Shown piece by piece: positions 32,201 through 40,941 of a DNA stretch of 64,000 nt. This DNA comes from Alteromonas sp. ASW11-130 (GTDB taxonomy: Bacteria; Pseudomonadota; Gammaproteobacteria; Enterobacterales; Alteromonadaceae). The notes under the pieces are model-generated. The model had not been told where the DNA came from. It ran no database searches and saw only the letters and a list, made by a program, of their open reading frames with translations. The position numbers and the translations under genes are program-made. The stretch spans positions 1 to 64,000 of the forward strand of contig NZ_JAPFRE010000014.1 of the NCBI RefSeq assembly GCF_026183735.1. The letters are read 5' to 3'. Position 1 is the first letter of the stretch. Each line of letters starts with the position of its first letter.

Positions 32201-32554
32201 ATGAAAAAGACGATCAAGAAGCTTGATAATAACGTAATTAAGGCGCTTACCGCAGCGTGTGAGACAGCCAAACAGTGGGGAATAGGCTTTGAGTGGTTAA
32301 CGCACACTGCCCGCTATGAACACTTTCCAGGCAGCTTGATGATAACGTGTATATTTAACACACGTGCGGAAATGGAATATGCCGTCAACAACAATTTCGA
32401 TAGGCAGCTTCGGCAATTGATCCAAACGGAGTTATTAAAAGCCGGGATTCGAGTCAACGATATTCGCCGCCACGTTCGTGTTGATAACGAAGAAAGCTGC
32501 GACATGGAAGATCAAGGTGATTGGCAGGCGCGACTGACACGTTGGAAAGGCTAA
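32201..32554 (+). CDS. Conserved protein of unknown function
   Basis: A 117-residue, mostly charged soluble protein with no signal or membrane segment. It starts MKKTIKKLDNNVIKALTAAC and has GFEWLTHTARYEHFPGSLMITCIFN and an acidic C-terminus with EESCDMEDQGDWQARL. It resembles, from memory, a gammaproteobacterial family sometimes labelled 'Fis family', although no Fis helix-turn-helix is evident. The start follows AACGTC with no strong ribosome-binding site. Function unknown. Confidence 0.65.
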   Translation: MKKTIKKLDNNVIKALTAACETAKQWGIGFEWLTHTARYEHFPGSLMITCIFNTRAEMEYAVNNNFDRQLRQLIQTELLKAGIRVNDIRRHVRVDNEESCDMEDQGDWQARLTRWKG

Positions 32555-32747
32555 GGTCACGCATGTATGCAAATGTGCGACGCTGTATTTTAGCTCGATG
32601 CGGAATATTTTAAGTGGTTACCAACCCATCTTCTGAAAAGCTTGCATTACACTTATTCCAGGGCAATGACATGAATAGATTGACATATTGTTGGTGCTGG
32701 CGTTAGATAGGTTAAAAAGGACCACCTAGTGATGCAATCTGGAGGCG

Positions 32748-33548
32748 ATGGTGATTTTACGTGTGCCCGTTATTTTAATCATGGTTATGGTGACGCTATC
32801 ATGCGGTGGCGGCGATTCAACCAATGAAACTACGCCCGCGAAATCGCATCAACTAAATTCCGTTCCAGACCACGTTATCCGCGCGCCATCAGCCGTTATA
32901 GAATTATTACTTATTGGAAATAGCCATAGCGCGGTGAATGATTTCCCTATTATCATCGAAAAACTTATTGCAACAGGGACAAATAAATCCGTTAATGTGT
33001 TTAACACCAGCGAATCGGCGTACCTTGCAGATAGAAGCAGAAGTAGTGGTAATACTTACGAATTAGTACATAGCAGGGATTGGACCCATGTTGTATTGCA
33101 AGCACAACGCTACTCAACTTCAGGTAGTCGCACCTATCCAACCACCGCGGCGCAGGAATGGGTGGCCTTACTCAAGAAGCGCAACGCTATTCCCATCATG
33201 TATCCGGAACATCCAAGACTAAATAATACCGAAGAAGGGTATAGAATATTTGAGCTTCACAGCACTATAGCGCGTTCAGCTGAAGCGTGTGTTGCTCCGA
33301 TTGGTCCTGTATGGGACCTAGCCCTTCAATGGTATCCTGAAATGGCTTTGTATCAGGATGACGGGAATCACTTTAGCCATTTAGGCGCGTTTTTGTCAGC
33401 CCTTGTATTCTACCAAATTGTAACCGAACAACCTGTCGACGAACTGCCCGTTATTGATGGATTAAGCGTCGATAAGTCAACTCAATTGCAATTAAAACAA
33501 GTGGTGGCAGACTCATTGGCTATTTATCCGCCATGTGAATATCTCTAA
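32748..33548 (+). CDS. SGNH-hydrolase-like lipoprotein
   Basis: A 266-residue exported protein with TCTGGAGGCG just before the ATG. Lipobox LSCG lies near residues 17-20. The mature part has an SGNH-type block I (LLIGNSHS, where S is the presumed nucleophile) and block V (DGNHFSHLG, with D and H), so an esterase/lipase-like hydrolase is the best guess. Blocks II and III were not clear. It lies 137 bases before the agmatine genes in the same direction. Confidence 0.72.
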   Translation: MVILRVPVILIMVMVTLSCGGGDSTNETTPAKSHQLNSVPDHVIRAPSAVIELLLIGNSHSAVNDFPIIIEKLIATGTNKSVNVFNTSESAYLADRSRSSGNTYELVHSRDWTHVVLQAQRYSTSGSRTYPTTAAQEWVALLKKRNAIPIMYPEHPRLNNTEEGYRIFELHSTIARSAEACVAPIGPVWDLALQWYPEMALYQDDGNHFSHLGAFLSALVFYQIVTEQPVDELPVIDGLSVDKSTQLQLKQVVADSLAIYPPCEYL

Positions 33549-33685
33549 ATTACACGAATTTGCGTTTTCAAATTCTTTCAAGTCACACGCTTTTCGGTTG
33601 AAATTGTCGGTTTACTGTAAGACAACTATTGGTGCCAACTCAACGAATGGCTATACTTGCTGCCTGGATAAATTTAAGGCGCAAT

Positions 33686-34741
33686 ATGCATCAGCAACTT
33701 TTACCTGAATGGGAATCTTTAGAAGCGGTTATTCTTGCATGGCCCCACCAGAATACGGATTGGGCGCCCTGGCTGAATACGGCCAGACAGACGTATTTAA
33801 CACTTATTGATCAAATTAATACTGCTGGCGTGGGTGTTATTTTACTTACGTCCAGTGACGATGTAAGTGATGTACAAGCGTGTTTACCCCTTAACGCAAA
33901 GGTTCTGATTTTACCCGCGGTTTTCAATGATACTTGGGTAAGGGACTATGCTTTTCTCACCTGTCACAAAGAGGGTGAAAATATTCCTGTTGAGTTTCGA
34001 TTCAACGGTTGGGGGAATAAGTTTGACGCCGTGGAGGATAATAAAGTTAATCAGCGGTATCTATTTGACTTATGCCGCAATGAAGCAATCCATTCCAATA
34101 TTGTGGCCGAAGGTGGCGCACTTGAAATTAACGCTACGGGTCACCTGCTCAGCACTTCGCTATGCCTGCTTAATCCCGAACGAAACGGCGATTTCAGCTT
34201 AGATCAGTACCGAGATGAGTTTGCGGCTAAGTTAGGGGCTACCCAAATCACTATTTTAGAACAGGGGCATTTGGAAGGCGACGACACTGACGGCCATATA
34301 GACACCTTGGTGCGCTTCACGCCAAACAACAGTCTGATAATACAAGCTTCGTATAATAGAAGGGATGATTCGCATTTCTCTTCGCTGGATGCATTATGCA
34401 AAGAATGTGCAGTGCAGTTACCGAATCATAGACAATTTCATTTGCCGTTACCTGCTATTTATAGTGCGGACGGTGATAGACTTCCCGCTTCCTACGCAAA
34501 TTTTTTGATCTGTAATGACCACATTTTGCTACCTGTTTATCAACAGCCGGAAGATGACCTGGCCATTAGCGTAATGCAATTAGCGTATCCACATCATACT
34601 ATTGTACCGGTGAATTGCGCGATACTGGTGCAGCAATATGGCAGTTTGCACTGTATCTCAATGCAGGTCCCCATCAACACACTTAAGGCCGAAGTGGTCT
34701 CCCAACTCAATAATGGAGTAAGCGTTTATGCGACCCAATAA
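33686..34741 (+). CDS. aguA: Agmatine deiminase
   Basis: Agmatine deiminase hydrolyses agmatine to N-carbamoylputrescine and ammonia. The start is ATG 33686 with AAGG upstream; the frame is open to 33629 but the family begins here (MHQQLLPEWE...ILAWP). The 351-residue guanidino-deiminase has NDTWVRDYAF (81-90), AEGGALEIN (141-149), EGDDTDGHID (197-206) and the catalytic Cys323 in GSLHCIS. It overlaps the next gene by 14 bases; together they turn agmatine into putrescine. Confidence 0.93.
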   Translation: MHQQLLPEWESLEAVILAWPHQNTDWAPWLNTARQTYLTLIDQINTAGVGVILLTSSDDVSDVQACLPLNAKVLILPAVFNDTWVRDYAFLTCHKEGENIPVEFRFNGWGNKFDAVEDNKVNQRYLFDLCRNEAIHSNIVAEGGALEINATGHLLSTSLCLLNPERNGDFSLDQYRDEFAAKLGATQITILEQGHLEGDDTDGHIDTLVRFTPNNSLIIQASYNRRDDSHFSSLDALCKECAVQLPNHRQFHLPLPAIYSADGDRLPASYANFLICNDHILLPVYQQPEDDLAISVMQLAYPHHTIVPVNCAILVQQYGSLHCISMQVPINTLKAEVVSQLNNGVSVYATQ

Positions 34742-35621
34742 ATTGAAAATAGGCTTGGTTCAGCAGGCCGTTGCAGATAACGATAAACAGACTAACTGGC
34801 AAAAAAGTGCAGATAAAATAGCCCAATTAGCAAGCGAAGGTTGTGAATGCATTATGCTTCAGGAGCTACACAGCACGCTTTATTTTTGTCAGGATGAAAG
34901 TGTAGATGCTTTTGATTTAGCAGAGCCTATTCCCGGCCCGGCAACTGAGTACTTCGGTGCATTGGCTGAAAAGCACAATATTGTATTGGTCACCTCGCTT
35001 TTCGAAAAACGAGCCGCAGGTTTGTATCACAATACGGCGGTGGTATTCGACCGCAGTAAAGAGATTGCCGGTCGTTATCGTAAAATGCATATCCCCGACG
35101 ACCCCGGTTTCTACGAAAAGTTCTATTTTACCCCAGGCGATATGGGCTTTACGCCAATCGATACCAGTGTTGGCAGACTTGGCGTGTTGGTGTGCTGGGA
35201 TCAATGGTATCCGGAAGCTGCGCGTTTAATGGCGTTGGCTGGCGCAGAAATTCTCTTTTACCCCACCGCTATTGGATGGGACAAACGAGATACCGACGAA
35301 GAAAAGGCACGTCAGTTCGGTGCCTGGCAAACGATTCAGCGTGCACATGCGGTAGCGAACTCTTTGCCTGTGATTGTGGCAAACCGAACAGGCTTTGAAG
35401 CGTCTCCAGCTGAAAATGATCCGGGCATCCAATTCTGGGGACAAAGCTTTATTGCTGGGCCTCAAGGTGAAATTCTGGCGCAAGCTGGGGTAGATGATGA
35501 AACGACCCTCAGTGTTGAATTGGATATGGAAAGAACCGAGCATGTTAAGCGAATCTGGCCTTATTTCCGTGATCGTCGCATTGATGCGTACGACAATTTA
35601 ACGAAACGTTGGTTGGATTAA
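34728..35621 (+). CDS. aguB: N-carbamoylputrescine amidase
   Basis: This nitrilase-family amidase hydrolyses N-carbamoylputrescine to putrescine, CO2 and ammonia. The 297-residue protein has the Glu-Lys-Cys triad: E46 (MLQELH), K119 (YRKMHIPD) and C156 (VLVCWDQWYPEAAR). The C-terminal VKRIWPYFRDRRIDAYDNL is typical of AguB. It starts 14 bases before the aguA stop, so the two are translationally coupled. Confidence 0.96.
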   Translation: MRPNKLKIGLVQQAVADNDKQTNWQKSADKIAQLASEGCECIMLQELHSTLYFCQDESVDAFDLAEPIPGPATEYFGALAEKHNIVLVTSLFEKRAAGLYHNTAVVFDRSKEIAGRYRKMHIPDDPGFYEKFYFTPGDMGFTPIDTSVGRLGVLVCWDQWYPEAARLMALAGAEILFYPTAIGWDKRDTDEEKARQFGAWQTIQRAHAVANSLPVIVANRTGFEASPAENDPGIQFWGQSFIAGPQGEILAQAGVDDETTLSVELDMERTEHVKRIWPYFRDRRIDAYDNLTKRWLD

Positions 35622-35622
35622 C

Positions 35623-35642
35623 ACAGTTAATCTGTAGTAGAT
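35623..35642 (+). repeat. Left copy of 20-bp inverted repeat
   Basis: ACAGTTAATCTGTAGTAGAT lies two bases after the aguB stop. It matches the copy at 36561-36580 in inverted orientation at 19 of 20 bases. Confidence 0.7.
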
Positions 35643-35734
35643 CATGCACAGGTTGATACATCATCTGACAGGCAGCTACAGACAAAGAGCGGACATTTGA
35701 TCAATATTTTGAGGATTGTTGATGACATCGATTG

Positions 35735-36235
35735 TCACGTAGTTATCATCTTTTTAATAACGGGGTATAAAAGTAGGTGAACAGTCGCTGACAATAAGGC
35801 AAGAACTAACACAAATGCGGTGGGTAATACTGCGCCAAACGCTACCGACATGCCGAATACAAATCCAAGTATATATTGCGGTTGATAAACCCTCACAATG
35901 AGAGATATAGCGAGCAATATTAGCCCAAGCCATGATACCAGTGGCTTAATATTGTTAAGAAACACTACTGATACAATTATGCCAACTAAGATCGCCGATA
36001 TCCATCCGGCAATTACTTTTTTATCAAAGGGTGAAGCTGAGTATTTTTCGTGTAAACCAGTGCATATGTATGTGAGCATTGGAATTAATAGTGCTCCCCA
36101 AGCGTTGGTCAACGAAGGCATGTTTTTGTCATGCAGAATATAATGACTAGGGATTCCTCCGTTTAAAAACTGAAATGCTAATAATAGCCAGATACCTAAA
36201 CTGGCGAATAACGTCAAACCTATCTTTTTGCTCAA
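35735..36235 (-). CDS. Small integral membrane protein, unknown function
   Basis: A 166-residue protein with about five hydrophobic segments: residues 6-25, 46-60, 74-95, 97-113 and 117-160 (the last long enough for two helices). Short cytoplasmic lysine-rich termini (MSKKIG; VIKKMITT) are seen. No conserved enzyme or transporter motif was recognised. It lies inside a segment bounded by inverted repeats, away from its neighbours, and may have been acquired; that is inference from position only. Confidence 0.6.
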   Translation of the reverse strand: MSKKIGLTLFASLGIWLLLAFQFLNGGIPSHYILHDKNMPSLTNAWGALLIPMLTYICTGLHEKYSASPFDKKVIAGWISAILVGIIVSVVFLNNIKPLVSWLGLILLAISLIVRVYQPQYILGFVFGMSVAFGAVLPTAFVLVLALLSATVHLLLYPVIKKMITT

Positions 36236-36621
36236 GAATACCGCTCCCTTATGCTATTTAAACTCATATTACCTTGCGGTTAGTGATATCAAATAGCAGT
36301 TTTTTGTAACAAGCTTTTCCAGTAGTTACGTTTTGAAATATTGTAAGTAAGAATTTCATCAAGGTATTTTTCGCCGTAGCGAAGAGAAGGTTGTCCTTTT
36401 CTCAAGTAAAACTCTGAATAATGTGATAACGCATTATGAATGCTTCGTTTGACCGTCCGAAGTACGTACACAGGAGACAGTCAGAATTGATTCAACCCTG
36501 AAATTGATTCTGTCAGGTCAAATTACGACTAATCCCTTGGTAATCACACTAATCCAGTTAATCTACTACAGACTAACTGTACAATCTTGTGCTGCCTGCC
36601 CGTTGCAGGTAGCTTTACTGC
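36236..36621. other. Gene-poor stretch before pdeM end
   Basis: Only a GTG-started minus frame of 60 codons (36289-36471) without a ribosome-binding site is present; its basic, aromatic sequence is not recognised and may be a gene fragment. The right inverted repeat (36561-36580) lies here. Confidence 0.35.
36561..36580 (-). repeat. Right copy of 20-bp inverted repeat
   Basis: Inverted counterpart of 35623-35642 with one mismatch. On the minus strand it can form a 9-bp hairpin AGTTAGTCT / AGATTAACT just after the pdeM 3' end, with no T-run. Confidence 0.7.
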
Positions 36622-37362
36622 CTATCTTATACGTTTTCTCTCGTTGATTTGATAGATTGCCCCTTCATACATCAAGTAGCAGTGTCTGGAAGGTTTAGTC
36701 GCGTGGCGGGTTATCGCCTCATCGTTAACGTCCAGCCCCCCTGTATATTGACCGAATGAAGGCATAATAAGTAGATTATCTGTACGCACAAAACACTTTC
36801 CGGTCAAACGATGGCGATTTACCGTAACTTTACCTTTTGGATGGAAGTGCCCAACTATCTGATAGTGACTATCATTTTCAGGGTCATGTTCAACTTCAGG
36901 TTCGTGAAGTATATGAATGGACCCGACAACCACCCGCTGTCTTTTCTGACCAGGCAAAGTGACGGGTAGCTCTGGATCGTGATTACCTAATATCCACACC
37001 CACTGATTGGGCATATTGATCACCTCTTCCAGTGCGTGCCGATTTTCTTTCGATAGACGGTTTAACGCGCCTTTGTCATGAAAGCTATCACCAACACAAA
37101 TAACCTTGGAGGGATTAAATAACTTAATCAGATTAGTCAGTCGCTGTAGGGTGGCATGTGTATCCAAAGGCGAAAGCGGATTACCCGACTGAAGTAAGAA
37201 GCTGCCTTTTTCAAAATGTAGATCTGAAACAAGTAAAGTGTCATGGGCGGGACAAAATGCCACACCCTCTGCATGCAACAACCAGCTTAATTCTGCAAGC
37301 TTAACCAAAACACCTTTTTTTTGTGTGACCGCTTCACATATCCAGTCAGCTGATACTGCCAC
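36622..37362 (-). CDS. pdeM: Ligase-associated metallophosphoesterase PdeM
   Basis: PdeM is the calcineurin-like phosphoesterase (DNA nuclease candidate) of the ligase-associated repair cassette. The 246-residue protein has the metal motifs SDLHFEKG, GDSFHD, GNHDPE and GHFHPK in order. Its 5' end overlaps the lhr-type helicase 3' end by 17 bases, so it is co-translated with it. The start at 37362 is ATG; the internal VLVKLAELSWLL could be closer to the family's usual N-terminus, so the exact start is uncertain. Confidence 0.92.
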   Translation of the reverse strand: MAVSADWICEAVTQKKGVLVKLAELSWLLHAEGVAFCPAHDTLLVSDLHFEKGSFLLQSGNPLSPLDTHATLQRLTNLIKLFNPSKVICVGDSFHDKGALNRLSKENRHALEEVINMPNQWVWILGNHDPELPVTLPGQKRQRVVVGSIHILHEPEVEHDPENDSHYQIVGHFHPKGKVTVNRHRLTGKCFVRTDNLLIMPSFGQYTGGLDVNDEAITRHATKPSRHCYLMYEGAIYQINERKRIR

Positions 37363-39805
37363 CCAATAACTCCCTCACGTCTTCCATCATCGCTTCAGCT
37401 TCCGCATATAAGTCTGCTTGTTCTAGAAGCGCATGTGTGCCCGCCCCTTTGATCTGCTCGCTACGCACATCCAGCACAATCGGAATCGCCATAGGAGACA
37501 CTTTTGGTAGGTTAATCAACTTGGTTTTTCCCACGTAGCGAATTAACATATCAGCCAGTCGCCGTAGATCAAGAAGCTCTCTTTCTGCATCCGCGCGGGC
37601 GACACTTAATAATATATGATCCGGGTCATATTCTCGCAGTGTGTCATAAATAAGATCGGTGGAGAAGGTTACCTGCTTCATAGTTTTCTGACTGCTATGG
37701 TATCGTTGTTCAGTCAGGCCACTCACCACAGCCACCTGTCTAAACGATCGCTTAAGCATAGGCGCTTGTAACATCCAGTCTTCCAATTCATCCCCAAGGA
37801 TATCAGGTTGAAATAATGCAGACAGTTGCTCAGCGGAGATCTGTTTTATCGCGCTGATAGAAAGACCATAGTCTGTGACACTGAAGCTGAGTGGTTTAAG
37901 TCGCAGTCTTTCCATGCGGCGAGTAAGTAACATGCCTAAAGTTTGATTAGCTTTACGCCCTTCAAACGTATAAAAAAGCGTATAAAAGGTTTTGCGAAAA
38001 GGGAATTGTTCCACTAGCACTGTTTCAGGGGTGGGGATCTGTGAAAAGCCCGCTTGTAAATGTAACCATTCAGTAACTTGAACAGGTAATTTCTTCCACT
38101 CTTTTTTGTTATGTAGCAGCCGCTTTACATTATCCGCTAAAAACGTCGACATCGGCATTTGACCGCCGACATAGCTGGGAATTTTGGGATCTTTACCTTT
38201 CGCGGGACGGGCGTGTAACTGCATATCCCTTATAGCTTCGTATTGCAGAACTTCTCCTGCGAAGATAAAAGTATCGCCGGGTGTAAGCTGCTGGGCGAAA
38301 TACTCTTCGACCTCTCCAATGATGGTTCCTTGATTTCCTCTACGCAATCGTTTTACCTTTAATCTCCCCGCTTCAACGATAGTACCAATATTTTGTCTAT
38401 GTCGCTGCATTACACGTTTGTTAGCGGGTACAAGCTTTCCTTCGTCATTCGGCACTAATCGCTGATAGCGTTCGTACGCACGCAGTGCGCTTCCACCATC
38501 CCTAGTAAAACTCAGTAATTTTTGGAATTCTTCCCAACTTACCGCTTGATAGGGAGCAGCATTTGTAATCTGTTGATATATTTCTTTTGGGTCGATAGGC
38601 TCATGACAGGCACAATTAAGAATAAATTGCGGAAGGATATCCATCGCCCCAGGTTGCGGTGCGTCGCCATCCAGTTGTCCAGCATCGATGGCGTCAATAG
38701 CCGCCTGACATTCCAGTACTTCAAATCTATTGGCTGGCACTAAAAGTGCGATACTGGGTTCGTTTAAGCGGTGATTCGCTCGACCTATACGTTGCATCAA
38801 TCGACTTACGCCTTTCGGCGCGCCCACTTGGATGACCAAATCGACATCGCCCCAATCTATGCCAAGTTCCAACGCCGAGGTGGATACAATGGCACGCAAC
38901 TGACCAGCCGCCATCAAGGCCTCAGTTTTTCGTCGTTGTTCCTTACTTAACGAACCATGGTAAAGCGCTATAGGTAAACCAAGTTTGTTTTCCTCCCACA
39001 GCATTTGGAAAATTAGCTCTGCCTGGGCACGCGTATTGACAAACACCAAACACGTTTTCGACTGTTCAATGGCTGAGTAAATGTCACCCATAGCATATTT
39101 CGCCATATAACCACCAAATGGCATGCGGTTAGAAGACGTTAAAATACTGACTTTTGGTTTGACTGGTGAAGGAACGTTGATGATCTCTGCAGGTTCGCCG
39201 CTTCTACCCAACCAACTCGCAATAGTATGAGGTTCGGCGATGGTAGCAGAAAGACCGATGCGTTTAACATTTGGCGCAAGGACCGACAATCGGCTAAGGG
39301 CTAGCGCAGTAAAATCTCCCCGTTTATTGGCGACGACACTGTGTACTTCATCAATAATTATTCGTTCCACTCTGGCGAACAACGTGCTGGCGTCCGCATA
39401 AGACAACATCAACATAAAAGACTCAGGTGTTGTAAGAAGAATATTAGGCGGATTTTTCCGTTGTCGCTGCCGTTTATGTGACGGTGTATCACCCGTGCGG
39501 GTCTCTGCCGAAATTTGCAGCTCCATCTGTTCGATAGGTTCAAGCAAATTACGATGAATATCCTGGGTTAACGCCTTTAGTGGTGAAATATACAGGGTAT
39601 GCAAGCCTTTTCGAGGCTGACTGTCCAATTCAAGTAAGCTAGGTAAAAATCCAGATAAGGTTTTCCCTGCGCCAGTGGGTGCTACTAATAAAGTACTTTG
39701 TTTTTTCCAACTAGATTGCAACATTTCCAGCTGATAATCGCGCAGCTTCCACCCTTTTCGAGCAAACCAATCTGCAAATTTTTTCGGTAAAATAGGCTTT
39801 CTCAA
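37346..39805 (-). CDS. Ligase-associated DEXH-box DNA helicase (Lhr-type)
   Basis: An 819-residue superfamily 2 helicase of the Lhr core type, the 3'-5' DNA translocase of the four-gene repair cassette. Motifs: Walker A APTGAGKT (42-49), DEVH (152-155), SAT in IGLSATIAEP, and motif VI LMQRIGRANHR. The C-terminal half has winged-helix and Lhr-specific sequence (RRMERLRLKPLSFSVTDYGLSISA). Divergent from the exonuclease-ligase pair across a 110-base gap. Confidence 0.94.
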   Translation of the reverse strand: MRKPILPKKFADWFARKGWKLRDYQLEMLQSSWKKQSTLLVAPTGAGKTLSGFLPSLLELDSQPRKGLHTLYISPLKALTQDIHRNLLEPIEQMELQISAETRTGDTPSHKRQRQRKNPPNILLTTPESFMLMLSYADASTLFARVERIIIDEVHSVVANKRGDFTALALSRLSVLAPNVKRIGLSATIAEPHTIASWLGRSGEPAEIINVPSPVKPKVSILTSSNRMPFGGYMAKYAMGDIYSAIEQSKTCLVFVNTRAQAELIFQMLWEENKLGLPIALYHGSLSKEQRRKTEALMAAGQLRAIVSTSALELGIDWGDVDLVIQVGAPKGVSRLMQRIGRANHRLNEPSIALLVPANRFEVLECQAAIDAIDAGQLDGDAPQPGAMDILPQFILNCACHEPIDPKEIYQQITNAAPYQAVSWEEFQKLLSFTRDGGSALRAYERYQRLVPNDEGKLVPANKRVMQRHRQNIGTIVEAGRLKVKRLRRGNQGTIIGEVEEYFAQQLTPGDTFIFAGEVLQYEAIRDMQLHARPAKGKDPKIPSYVGGQMPMSTFLADNVKRLLHNKKEWKKLPVQVTEWLHLQAGFSQIPTPETVLVEQFPFRKTFYTLFYTFEGRKANQTLGMLLTRRMERLRLKPLSFSVTDYGLSISAIKQISAEQLSALFQPDILGDELEDWMLQAPMLKRSFRQVAVVSGLTEQRYHSSQKTMKQVTFSTDLIYDTLREYDPDHILLSVARADAERELLDLRRLADMLIRYVGKTKLINLPKVSPMAIPIVLDVRSEQIKGAGTHALLEQADLYAEAEAMMEDVRELLGGSIS

Positions 39806-39915
39806 CTTAATAGACTTGGATGCTGTTACGTTCTGATGCCTCCCTGCGATTAAAATTTAAATCAAATGTTTACGTTATGGCGTATATCAAAACATAGAAA
39901 TTCAGGAGATGCCTT

Positions 39916-40941
39916 TTGCACCCACAGGAATGGATGTCAGTCGAGTCACCGGGATTATACTGTAAACCCGCGAATCTCTACATCGACCCCATGCAACCCG
40001 TTGCGCAAGCGATTGTTACCCATGGTCATGCGGATCATGCTCGTTCAGGTCACGGTTCTGTTTATGCCAGCGGCGATACGATCGCTATCATGCAGACCCG
40101 TTATGGTGAAGAGATGGCTAAACAAACCTTCGCACTTAACATGGGGGAAATAAAACAATTTGGAAAGACAAACGACCCCGTTTTAGTCAGTTTGCATCCG
40201 GCCGGGCATATTTTAGGTTCGTGTCAGGTAAGGATTGAATATCAGGGGAAGGTATTGGTGATCTCAGGCGATTACAAACGCAGACGCGATCCCACCTGTC
40301 CTCCATTTGAAGTGGTTCCTTGTGACGTGTTTATCACAGAAGCAACTTTTGCGTTGCCAGTTTTTACACACCCACCTATTGAACAGGAAATTAAGAAACT
40401 GATGGCGTCAGTCGCTATATTTCCTGACCGCTGTCATTTGATAGGAGCTTATGCATTAGGTAAGTGTCAGCGTGTCATCATTGGATTGCGTGAAGCGGGT
40501 TACCACAAACCTATTTATCTTCACGGAGCACTGATCAAACTCTGTAATTTGTATCAGGAGAAGGGCATCGAACTGGGTGAGCTCGTCCCGGTAAGTGACG
40601 TGGAAGACAAACAATCATTGGCAGGAGAAATCGTAATTGCTCCTCCTTCTGCGTTGGCAGACAGATGGTCCCGCACCCTTCCTAAATTACGTACCGTAAT
40701 GGCATCAGGTTGGATGCAGGTACGCGCCCGAGCCAGACAGCGTTTAGTAGAACTGCCGCTTATTATTTCCGACCATTGCGATTGGCCAGAACTATTGCAA
40801 ACGATTGAAGAGGTCAATCCCAAAGAAGTGTGGGTAACTCACGGCCGTGAAGATGCGTTAGTTTATCAATCCACCAAAATGGGCTATAAAACCAAAGCGT
40901 TACGGCTGATTGGTTACGAAGATGAGGATGAAACGGGCTAA
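39916..40941 (+). CDS. Ligase-associated DNA exonuclease (metallo-beta-lactamase fold)
   Basis: An SNM1/Artemis-like MBL-fold nuclease found next to ATP-dependent ligases. The start is a TTG at 39916, seven bases after AGGAG (an ATG at 39934 is the alternative); product 341 residues. The metal site is in THGHADHAR (35-43), with HPAGHILGS, SGDYKRR and the C-terminal HCDWPEL and VTHGRED following the beta-CASP pattern. Its TAA overlaps the ligase ATG (TAATG). Confidence 0.92.
   Translation: MHPQEWMSVESPGLYCKPANLYIDPMQPVAQAIVTHGHADHARSGHGSVYASGDTIAIMQTRYGEEMAKQTFALNMGEIKQFGKTNDPVLVSLHPAGHILGSCQVRIEYQGKVLVISGDYKRRRDPTCPPFEVVPCDVFITEATFALPVFTHPPIEQEIKKLMASVAIFPDRCHLIGAYALGKCQRVIIGLREAGYHKPIYLHGALIKLCNLYQEKGIELGELVPVSDVEDKQSLAGEIVIAPPSALADRWSRTLPKLRTVMASGWMQVRARARQRLVELPLIISDHCDWPELLQTIEEVNPKEVWVTHGREDALVYQSTKMGYKTKALRLIGYEDEDETG

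Noticed and set aside
36289-36471. 60-codon minus frame near pdeM
   Set aside because: GTG start without ribosome-binding site, sequence not recognised; mentioned only as a possible fragment.
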